Shown piece by piece: positions 1 to 5,844 of a DNA stretch of 7,505 bases. Location: positions 1,982 through 9,486 of the forward strand of contig WOYR01000239.1 in NCBI GenBank assembly GCA_011620705.1, written 5' to 3'. A program made the position numbers and the translations under genes. Below the pieces are notes generated by a model. The model was given only the letters and a program-made list of their open reading frames with translations. It had not been told where the DNA came from and made no database searches. The first letter of the stretch is position 1; each line of letters starts with the position of its first letter. The DNA comes from Microbacteriaceae bacterium (GTDB lineage: Bacteria; Actinomycetota; Actinomycetes; Actinomycetales; Microbacteriaceae).

Positions 1-40
1 GCAGCCGTCGAGTCGGCGGATGCCGGCGACTCCTAGGCAA

Positions 41-46
41 TAGCCT
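41..46 (+). promoter_or_regulatory. Putative -10 box of pyrD (leaderless or near-leaderless)
   Basis: TAGCCT fits the actinobacterial -10 pattern TANNNT and ends 9 bases before the pyrD ATG. Transcription would then start 0-3 bases before the start codon. No purine-rich Shine-Dalgarno sequence precedes the ATG, which agrees with a leaderless message. No convincing -35 box is visible. The call rests on spacing and on the same arrangement at other genes in this window. Confidence 0.4.
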
Positions 47-55
47 GGCAGCGGT

Positions 56-1102
56 ATGTACCGCCTCCTCTTCCGCTTCGTCCTGTCGCGCCTCGATCCC
101 GAGTTCGCCCACCACCTGGCATTCCTGGCGATCCGGATGCTGCCCGCCATCGGCCTCGGAGCCCTGGTCCGCCGCGCCACCCGGCCCGATCCGCGGCTCG
201 CCGTCCACGCCCTGGGGGTGGACTTCCCCTCGCCGTTCGGCGTCGCGGCGGGATTCGACAAGGACGCCCGCGGCATCCGGGGCCTTGGCCAGCTCGGCTT
301 CGGCCATGTCGAGGTCGGCACGATCACGGCCCGCGCACAGCCCGGCAACCCGAGGCCTCGGCTGTTCCGCTTGATCCCGGATCGCGCGGTCATCAACCGG
401 ATGGGCTTCAACAACCAGGGGGCGGCGGCGGCGGTGCGGCGATTGGAGCGCGAGGCGCGCCGCGGCATCCGCCCGATCATCGGGGTCAATATCGGCAAGA
501 GCCGTGTCGTCGAGGTGGAGGACGCGATCTCCGACTACCTGGAGAGCACCCGGCTGCTGGCCCCGCATGCGGATTACCTCGTGGTCAATGTGAGCTCGCC
601 GAACACACCGGGCCTGCGCGGCCTCCAGGAGCTCGACAAGCTCGCGCCGCTGTTGGAGGCGGTTCGCGCCGAGGCCGGGGGCGCGCCGGTGCTGGTCAAG
701 ATCGCGCCGGATCTGAGCGACGGTGCGGCGCTGCGGATCGCGGCGCTGGTGGTGCGGCTCCAGCTGGCGGGAATCGTCGCGACGAACACGACGCTGAGCC
801 GGGAGGGGCTGGTCTCCGATCCCGGCGTCGTCGAGGCGGCAGGAGCCGGCGGGCTCTCCGGTCCGCCGCTCGCCGCGCGCTCGCTCGAGCTCCTGCGCCT
901 GCTGCGGGGCGCCGTGCCGGCCGAGCTGTGCATTATCTCGGTGGGCGGCGTCGAGACCGCGGCCGAGGTCCGCGCGCGCCTCGACGCCGGTGCCACCCTG
1001 GTGCAGGGCTACACGGCGTTCGTCTACCGCGGGCCGCTCTGGGCCCGTCGGATCAACCGCGGGCTCATCGCGCGGAATCCGGTCGGGAGGAGCCCCGCAT
1101 AG
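56..1102 (+). CDS. pyrD: Quinone-dependent dihydroorotate dehydrogenase (class 2)
   Basis: Oxidises dihydroorotate to orotate in de novo pyrimidine synthesis and passes electrons through FMN to membrane quinone, probably menaquinone in an actinobacterium. The 348 residues match the class 2 length. The N-terminus (about 1-35) carries the amphipathic helices that in this class dock on the membrane and form the quinone tunnel. The FMN barrel follows: AGFDKD (65-70, K69), INRMGFNN (113-120), and VNVSSPNTPGLRGLQ (177-191). S181 sits at the position of the class 2 catalytic serine, which is cysteine in class 1. VKIAPDLS (214-221) and ATNTT (242-246) follow, then the phosphate-binding GG segments near 265 and 297. 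The ATG at 56 gives the complete N-terminal domain. The 3' end overlaps the convergent MMPL gene by 38 bp. All key residues are present and the gene looks functional. Confidence 0.97.
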   Translation: MYRLLFRFVLSRLDPEFAHHLAFLAIRMLPAIGLGALVRRATRPDPRLAVHALGVDFPSPFGVAAGFDKDARGIRGLGQLGFGHVEVGTITARAQPGNPRPRLFRLIPDRAVINRMGFNNQGAAAAVRRLEREARRGIRPIIGVNIGKSRVVEVEDAISDYLESTRLLAPHADYLVVNVSSPNTPGLRGLQELDKLAPLLEAVRAEAGGAPVLVKIAPDLSDGAALRIAALVVRLQLAGIVATNTTLSREGLVSDPGVVEAAGAGGLSGPPLAARSLELLRLLRGAVPAELCIISVGGVETAAEVRARLDAGATLVQGYTAFVYRGPLWARRINRGLIARNPVGRSPA

Positions 1103-3431
1103 CGTCGGCCGTCTGCTGCTCGCTTTCTCGTTCGGAGCGCAGCCGGCGCGCGAGCTTGTCGCCCTCGATGTCGAGGTCGGGAAGGATCCGGTCGAGCCAG
1201 CGCGGCAGCCGCCATGCGGTATCGCCGAAGATCGCCATGACCGCCGGCACCAGCGTGATCCTGACGACGAATGCGTCGAGCAGGACCCCGATCGCGAGGG
1301 CGAAGCCGACCTGTTTGATCATGGGGTCCGAGTTGAACGCGAAGCCGGCGAAAACGCTGGTCATGATGATCGCGGCGGCCACCACGACGCGGCTGGCGAT
1401 CGTGAAGCCGTAGACGACGGACTCGCGGCCGTGATGGCCGTGCACATGCGCCTCCTTCATGGAGGAGACCAGGAAGACCTCGTAGTCCATCGCGAGGCCG
1501 TAGAGCACGCCGGTGATGATGATCGGCAGCAGGCTGAGCACCGGCGCGGTGGCGTCCATGCCGAGCAGGCCTTGAAGCCATCCCCACTGGAACACCGCCG
1601 TGGTCGCGCCGAAAGTGGCCAGCACGCTCAGCAGGAAGCCGACGGTCGCCTTGATCGGGACGATGATCGAGCGGAACACCAGCAGCAGCACGATGAGCGA
1701 CAGGCCGATCACGACCACGATGTAGAGAGGCAGCACCGAACTGAGCCGCTCGGAGACGTCGATGGCCAGTGCCGCGAAGCCGGTGACGCCGACGTCGACG
1801 TTCCAGCGATCGGCGTAGCCAGGGGAGTGGTCACGGATCGCTCGGACCACCGATGCGGTCGCCGGATCGTTCGGTCCGCTGTCGGGGATGACCGTGAAGA
1901 CGGCGGTGCTGCCGGTACCGTCGGTTCCGCCGATGCTCACCGCGCGGACGCCATGCAGGCGCCCCAGATCCTGGTCGAGGCCCACCAGTTCGTCCGGCGC
2001 GATCTTGTGACCCTGCGGATCGGTGGCGACGACGACGAGCGGGCCGTTGTAGCCGGCCCCGAAGCCGGCGGCAACCGTGTCGTAGCTCTGGCGCTGGGGC
2101 GTGTCGGCGTTGTAGGAGGCGCCGGAGGGCAGGCCGAGGCTCATGCCGAGGGCGGGCAGCGCGATCAGCCCGGTGATCACGATCGCCGCCCCGGCGGCGA
2201 GGTAGCGGTGCCGGGTCACGGCACCGGCCCACGCGGAGGCGATCCGGTGCGCCGAGCCGCTGTCCTGGGCGCCGCCGGCGGTCAGCCGGGCCCGCGGTGA
2301 GCAGATCCGCTCCCCGACCACGCCGAGAAGCGCCGGCAGCAGCGTCAGCGCGCAGAGCACCGCGAGGGCGACGGTCGCGGCGGCCGCGATGGCCATGGTG
2401 GTCAGCAACTGCACCCCGACCACCGTCAGCGCGAGCAGCGCGATCATCACCGTTGTGCCGGCGAAGAGCACTGCGGACCCGGAGGTGCCGATCGCCCGTG
2501 CCGTCGCATCGCGCGCGGGCAGGCGCTGGTCGAGGATGAAGCGGCGCTGGCGGTTCACGATGAACAGGGCGTAGTCGATCCCGACTGCGAGGCCGAGCAT
2601 GACCGCGAGCATCGCCGTGAGGGAGTGCATCGGGATCACCGTCGAGAGCGCGAAGGCCCCGCCGACGCCGACGGCCACACCGGCGAGCGCGGTGATCAGG
2701 GGGAGGCCCGCCGCCACGACGGAGCCGAGCGTGATGAGCAGCACCAGGGCGGCGAGCAGCAGTCCGATCACCTCGCCGATCCCGAACAGCTCCGGCACCT
2801 GCAGCATCGTCTGGGAGGGGAGCACGGCGATGTCCCGCTGCCCGACCGCCTTCTGGGCGGTCGCGATGGTGGCATGGACGGTTCCATCCGGCAGCTCGAA
2901 GGTCTGCTTGTCGAACTGGAACTGGAACAGGGCGACCGTGTGGTCGGGTGAGATGACCACACCGGGCACCGGCTGCCCGTCGACGGCGAGCGGGATCGGC
3001 GCATCCGCCGCGGCCGGTGCGCCGGCGTGGGCCTGGGCGATCGCCCCCGCGGCCTGCAGCAGCGCGCTGTCCTGCCCTTTCGCGAGTTCCGCGGCCATCA
3101 CCTTGCGCGCGTCCACGACATGCGCCGACGAGTAGATGCCGTCGACGGCCTTCTCGAGCGCTCGGAGGTTCGCGCCGTCGTCGATCCGCCGGCCATCGGG
3201 TGCGGCGAAGGCGATGATCCCCTGGCCGCCCGAGGCGTCCGGCAGCTTCTGGGACAGTTCGTCGATGACGGCCTGGGCCGGAGTGCCGTCGATGCGGATC
3301 TCGTTGCTCAGCCGCACGGGGTTCGCCAGCAGGAATCCGATGATCGTCGCGATCACCAGCAGCCAGGCCCCGATGAAGTACCAGGGTCGCTCGTATGCGG
3401 TCTTGCCGATGCGGTACAGCAGGGTGGACAT
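1065..3431 (-). CDS. MMPL-family (RND superfamily) membrane transporter
   Basis: A proton-driven exporter of the cytoplasmic membrane. Relatives move lipids, polyketides or drugs; the substrate here cannot be read from sequence. The 788 residues show the duplicated MMPL plan: TM1 at about 17-36, a large extracytoplasmic loop (about 37-215), a first helix bundle (about 216-375), TM7 near 408-430, a second loop (about 431-562), and a second bundle (about 565-737). Both proton-relay Asp-Tyr pairs are present: GIDYALF (D286-Y287) and AMDYEVF (D649-Y650). The tail after 740 is short and charged. AGGAAG lies about 10 bases before the ATG. The gene is divergent from a TetR regulator, the usual arrangement for an exporter under local repression. 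Its last 12 codons, including the stop, overlap pyrD on the other strand. The family is certain; the cargo is unknown. Confidence 0.95.
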   Translation of the reverse strand: MSTLLYRIGKTAYERPWYFIGAWLLVIATIIGFLLANPVRLSNEIRIDGTPAQAVIDELSQKLPDASGGQGIIAFAAPDGRRIDDGANLRALEKAVDGIYSSAHVVDARKVMAAELAKGQDSALLQAAGAIAQAHAGAPAAADAPIPLAVDGQPVPGVVISPDHTVALFQFQFDKQTFELPDGTVHATIATAQKAVGQRDIAVLPSQTMLQVPELFGIGEVIGLLLAALVLLITLGSVVAAGLPLITALAGVAVGVGGAFALSTVIPMHSLTAMLAVMLGLAVGIDYALFIVNRQRRFILDQRLPARDATARAIGTSGSAVLFAGTTVMIALLALTVVGVQLLTTMAIAAAATVALAVLCALTLLPALLGVVGERICSPRARLTAGGAQDSGSAHRIASAWAGAVTRHRYLAAGAAIVITGLIALPALGMSLGLPSGASYNADTPQRQSYDTVAAGFGAGYNGPLVVVATDPQGHKIAPDELVGLDQDLGRLHGVRAVSIGGTDGTGSTAVFTVIPDSGPNDPATASVVRAIRDHSPGYADRWNVDVGVTGFAALAIDVSERLSSVLPLYIVVVIGLSLIVLLLVFRSIIVPIKATVGFLLSVLATFGATTAVFQWGWLQGLLGMDATAPVLSLLPIIITGVLYGLAMDYEVFLVSSMKEAHVHGHHGRESVVYGFTIASRVVVAAAIIMTSVFAGFAFNSDPMIKQVGFALAIGVLLDAFVVRITLVPAVMAIFGDTAWRLPRWLDRILPDLDIEGDKLARRLRSERESEQQTADAMRGSSRPDSAR

Positions 3432-3494
3432 CCCGGACTCGCTTCCTGCCGCCGGCCCGAGGAAGTCGGGACGAGGCGGCGCCTCATCACGTCA

Positions 3495-3514
3495 ATCGAT
3501 CGTCGGCCATCGAT
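3495..3514. promoter_or_regulatory. Putative TetR operator: ATCGAT-N8-ATCGAT palindrome
   Basis: Two ATCGAT hexamers, at 3495-3500 and 3509-3514, form a 20-bp dyad with an 8-bp spacer; the symmetry does not extend beyond the hexamers. It lies between the divergent tetR and MMPL genes. If the MMPL transcript starts near 3516, the dyad covers about +2 to +21 of it, and it also covers the -35 zone of the tetR promoter. One bound regulator could therefore repress both genes. ATCGAT is self-complementary, so the two copies are equally a direct repeat, and chance occurrence is possible. Confidence 0.4.
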
Positions 3515-3521
3515 ACGGTAG

Positions 3522-3528
3522 TAAGCTA
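3522..3528. promoter_or_regulatory. Putative shared symmetric -10 element of tetR and the MMPL gene
   Basis: TAAGCTA reads as TAAGCT on the plus strand (toward tetR) and TAGCTT on the minus strand (toward the transporter). On the minus strand, TTGACC at 3550-3545 lies 16 bases upstream of TAGCTT, giving a good -35/-10 pair for the transporter. No good -35 is seen for tetR. Predicted starts are near 3534 (+) and 3516 (-), 18 bp apart. This is inferred from motifs only. Confidence 0.45.
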
Positions 3529-3577
3529 TCAATTACTGGCGCGAGGTCAAATCGGTCGCGCGCACGGGAGAGGGATC

Positions 3578-4162
3578 GTGGCCACAGGACTGCGCTCCGA
3601 TGCGCGAGCGAGCATCGTGAGGATCCTCGATGCGGCTCGGCGGGTGTTCGCCGCCGGAGACGGGACCGGCACGCTGGACCGGATCGCGCAGGAGGCGGGG
3701 GTCGGCATCGCAACTCTGTACCGGCACTTCCCCAACCGCCAGTTGTTGGCGCGCGCCGTCTACGACCGGATCTTCGCCTCGGAGGTCGAGCCGCTCCTCG
3801 CCGAGTTCGGGCGGAGCGACGCACCCCGCTCCGTGCTGCTGGACGTCGCCGAACGCCTGGCCGACATCGCCGACCGCGAGCGCGGCCTGGTCGCCGCACT
3901 CGGGAACCTGCCCAAGGTCACCCGGGAGTTCCTCGACCGCCACGGCGACACCTTCGCGCCGGTGCTCGTGCGCGGCCAGGCGGCGGGCAATCTCCGTCCG
4001 GACATGGTCGCAGCGGACATCCCCAACATCCTGGCGATGGCGGTGGCCGGGCTGGGAGCGCTCGTCAACGACGGCGCAACCCGGCGCCGCTACCTGAGCC
4101 TGATGCTCGACGCCCTCAACCCGGCGCAGGCGGCCGCGCTGCCCGAAGCAGGGCGGGCATGA
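3578..4162 (+). CDS. TetR-family transcriptional regulator
   Basis: A 194-residue dimeric DNA-binding repressor. The N-terminus is a standard TetR domain: helix 1 RILDAARRVF (15-24), then helix-turn-helix LDRIAQEAGVGIATLYRHF (33-51) followed by NRQLL. Residues from about 60 to 180 form a helical ligand-binding and dimer domain resembling the SbtR-type C-terminal domain, with the segment RGQAAGNLRPDM (132-143). The frame opens earlier, but I chose GTG 3578 because GGGAGAGGG at 3566-3574 is a strong ribosome binding site 3-5 bases before it, and because the preceding 61 codons overlap the promoter region and the 5' end of the transporter. It most likely controls the divergent MMPL exporter and itself through the ATCGAT palindrome. 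The inducer is unknown; a substrate of the exporter is the simplest guess. Confidence 0.92.
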   Translation: MATGLRSDARASIVRILDAARRVFAAGDGTGTLDRIAQEAGVGIATLYRHFPNRQLLARAVYDRIFASEVEPLLAEFGRSDAPRSVLLDVAERLADIADRERGLVAALGNLPKVTREFLDRHGDTFAPVLVRGQAAGNLRPDMVAADIPNILAMAVAGLGALVNDGATRRRYLSLMLDALNPAQAAALPEAGRA

Positions 4163-4189
4163 TCGCGGCCCTCGGAGCGCGCATCCCGG

Positions 4190-5179
4190 CTACAGCAGCA
4201 CCCTCACCTTGCGCCGGTGCATCCACCATGCCAGGAGCGACGTCGCGGTGAGGAGCACCGCCAGTTGCAGCCCCGCCAGCCAGATGGGCGCATCCGCATA
4301 CCACCATCCCGCCCGGGGGAGCACCAGGAGTCCCAGGATCAGCAGGTGGACCAGGTAGAGGACGAGCGCGTTCTCGCCCCACCAGCAGAGGAATCCCGCG
4401 CTCTTGGTGACGATTCGGGAGACGAGCTCGGTGAGGAGGTAGGCCACGGCGCTGATCGCCAGCGCGATCAGGACATAGCTGAGCGACACGCGATTCTTGC
4501 TCACCGGTACGAGCAGCGCCGAGAGCACTGCCGCGACCGCTAGGACGGCGCAGCAGATCAGATAAGGGCCGAGCCCCTTGCGCCACACATCCGCCACCGC
4601 AGTGGACAGGATCAGCAGTGCGCCCCATGAGATCGCACCGAGGAAGCCGCCCTGGGCCGAGTGGAGCACGGAGGAGAGCGCCCACTCGTCAAGGAGGTAC
4701 TGGTAGCCGAACAGGATCAGCAAGCCGATGGCGAAGCGCGCCGACATCGGAAGCCGGATGACCGCCAGGCAGATCAGGCCGGCCAGCCCGATCGCCTGCA
4801 GCACGCCCCAGCCGGCCGGCGAACCGGCGACGGCGGTCCCACCTGCCGCGAGGATGGCTCCTATCCCGATGAGCGCCAGATAGCGCAGGAAGAAATGCCG
4901 GTAGGCGCTCGGCATGTTCTGCTGCGCCCGCCGCGCGAAGGAGGGGCCGTAGTTCAAGCCGATGGCGAAGATGAAGCACGGCGCGACGGCGTCCGCGATG
5001 GTGAAACCGATGTCAGGGGCGTGCTTGAGAAAGCTCGGGACGAGATGCACGCCGCCGAGGTAGTCGCCGGCGACCATCAGGATGACCAGCGCCCCCCGGA
5101 GCCGGTCGATGGCGAGATTCCGCTCCTGCACCGGGGCATCCCGCACCGAGGATGTTGTCTCCCCGGGCACGGCTCGCAT
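4190..5179 (-). CDS. Multi-pass membrane acetyltransferase-like protein (HGSNAT/YeiB-related, DUF1624-like)
   Basis: A 329-residue protein with about ten hydrophobic segments and a short cytoplasmic N-terminus. The opening RNLAIDRLRG (20-29) matches the R-x4-D-x-x-RG signature at the start of TM1 in heparan-alpha-glucosaminide N-acetyltransferase-like and YeiB-like proteins. The segment HAPDIGFTIADAVAPCF (53-69) resembles the family loop H-x3-G-x-T-x-x-D-x-x-x-P-x-F, whose histidine (here H53) is thought to carry or relay the acetyl group. A later segment, GENALVLYLVHLLI (268-281), recalls the YeiB/acyltransferase C-terminal helices. Family members move acetyl groups from cytoplasmic acetyl-CoA onto sugars or other acceptors outside the membrane; the acceptor here is unknown. 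It lies 44 bp downstream of DUF3043 on the same strand and converges with tetR across 27 bp. A -10-like box 7 bases before the ATG suggests its own leaderless promoter. The family call is fairly firm; enzymatic activity is inferred. Confidence 0.75.
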   Translation of the reverse strand: MRAVPGETTSSVRDAPVQERNLAIDRLRGALVILMVAGDYLGGVHLVPSFLKHAPDIGFTIADAVAPCFIFAIGLNYGPSFARRAQQNMPSAYRHFFLRYLALIGIGAILAAGGTAVAGSPAGWGVLQAIGLAGLICLAVIRLPMSARFAIGLLILFGYQYLLDEWALSSVLHSAQGGFLGAISWGALLILSTAVADVWRKGLGPYLICCAVLAVAAVLSALLVPVSKNRVSLSYVLIALAISAVAYLLTELVSRIVTKSAGFLCWWGENALVLYLVHLLILGLLVLPRAGWWYADAPIWLAGLQLAVLLTATSLLAWWMHRRKVRVLL

Positions 5180-5186
5180 GCCGTCA

Positions 5187-5192
5187 ACCGTA
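5187..5192 (-). promoter_or_regulatory. Putative -10 box for the acetyltransferase gene (leaderless)
   Basis: On the minus strand TACGGT is followed by 7 bases and then the ATG, matching TANNNT with transcription starting at or next to the start codon. There is no Shine-Dalgarno sequence. No -35 is evident. If real, the gene has its own promoter even though it sits directly behind DUF3043. Confidence 0.4.
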
Positions 5193-5208
5193 GCGGTGGC
5201 GGGCGGCT

Positions 5209-5240
5209 ACTTCGGGTACTGGCTCACTTCGGGTACTGGC
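5209..5240. repeat. 15-bp direct repeat at the 3' end of the DUF3043 gene
   Basis: ACTTCGGGTACTGGC occurs at 5209-5223 and again at 5226-5240, perfectly conserved and 2 bp apart (period 17). The right copy encodes the last residues GQYPK of DUF3043 and the first base of its stop codon. The left copy lies in the spacer before the acetyltransferase gene. It looks like a small tandem duplication of the gene's 3' end. Confidence 0.85.
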
Positions 5241-5805
5241 CGCGCTTGACCTGCGGCTTCGGCATCCGCATCGGCCGCAGCTGGATCGCCCGCATGAAGG
5301 AGTACCAGCGCAGCCCGCGTTCGAGCTTGTCCTTGCCGTACTTGTCGGCGAGCTGCGATGTGAGCTTCTGACCCATCCAGATCCCGTCGGCCACCACCAC
5401 CAGCAGGACGCCCCAGACGGCGATCAGCGCGACGCTGGAGAAATTGGCGGGAAGGAAGTAGGTCAGGATCACGAGCACCAGGATGGGCAGCAGGATCTCG
5501 CCGACGCTGAACCGCGCGTCGACGAAGTCGCGGGCGAAGCGCTTCTGCGGCCCCTTGTCCCTGGCGGGGAGGTACTTGTCCTCGCCGCGCGCCATGCCGA
5601 TGCGGGCACGTTCGCGCTGGCTCGCCTGCTGCTCGCGGGACTGGCGGGGGCCGCCTCGGCGGTTGCTGGGCACCAGCGGCTGCCTGCGAGCCGCCTCCTG
5701 CTCCTTGCGCGTCGGCGTGGCCCGGCCCTTCGTGACGGGGACCTCGATCGGCTGCGCGGCGCCGACCGCTGCGTCATCCTGCTCGGTCTTGGGGGTCTTG
5801 GCCAC
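5224..5805 (-). CDS. DUF3043 domain membrane protein
   Basis: A 193-residue protein of unknown function from an actinobacterial family. The first half is hydrophilic and rich in Arg, Lys and Gln, with the conserved stretch TPTRKEQEAARRQPLVP (30-46). Then comes GEDKYLPARDKGPQKRFARDFVDAR (74-98), the family's most recognisable segment. Two transmembrane helices follow (about 103-119 and 123-142), with a basic C-terminal tail ending RGQYPK. I place the start at the GTG at 5805, because AGGA lies 7 bases upstream of it (rc of 5813-5816). The longer frame from 5859 has no such site and would start inside the dipeptidase coding sequence, upstream of the predicted transcription start. It shares a bidirectional promoter with the dipeptidase. 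I remember this gene lying next to pyrD and the dipeptidase in related genomes. No enzymatic motif is visible. Confidence 0.88.
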   Translation of the reverse strand: MAKTPKTEQDDAAVGAAQPIEVPVTKGRATPTRKEQEAARRQPLVPSNRRGGPRQSREQQASQRERARIGMARGEDKYLPARDKGPQKRFARDFVDARFSVGEILLPILVLVILTYFLPANFSSVALIAVWGVLLVVVADGIWMGQKLTSQLADKYGKDKLERGLRWYSFMRAIQLRPMRMPKPQVKRGQYPK

Positions 5806-5832
5806 GGTGCAGTCCTCGTCTCGTGTGGTGTT

Positions 5833-5839
5833 TAGATTA
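5833..5839. promoter_or_regulatory. Putative bidirectional symmetric -10 element (dipeptidase / DUF3043)
   Basis: TAGATTA reads TAGATT on the plus strand, 6 bases before the dipeptidase ATG, which places transcription start on the A of the ATG. On the minus strand it reads TAATCT, giving a start near 5827 and a leader of about 22 bases that contains the DUF3043 ribosome binding site. The two starts would be 18 bp apart. The stretch 5831-5839 is unusually AT-rich for this DNA. No clear -35 is seen on either side. Confidence 0.55.
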
Positions 5840-5844
5840 CCCGC

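Noticed and set aside
35..46. Hairpin AGGC-AATA-GCCT upstream of pyrD as a pyrimidine attenuator
   Set aside because: A 4-bp stem is too short, it overlaps the likely -10 box, and the predicted message starts downstream of it.
990..2300. 436-codon open frame on the plus strand, opposite the MMPL gene
   Set aside because: The translation is low-complexity (Asp, His, Arg, Gly), has no family resemblance and lies antisense to a well-conserved transporter.
3395..3577. Upstream extension of the TetR gene to an ATG at 3395
   Set aside because: The extra 61 residues cross the promoter region and the 5' end of the MMPL gene and do not resemble any TetR N-terminus. GTG 3578 has a strong ribosome binding site.
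4163..4189. Terminator between the convergent tetR and acetyltransferase genes
   Set aside because: The 27-bp gap contains only a CGCG/CGCG pairing with no real stem or T-run.
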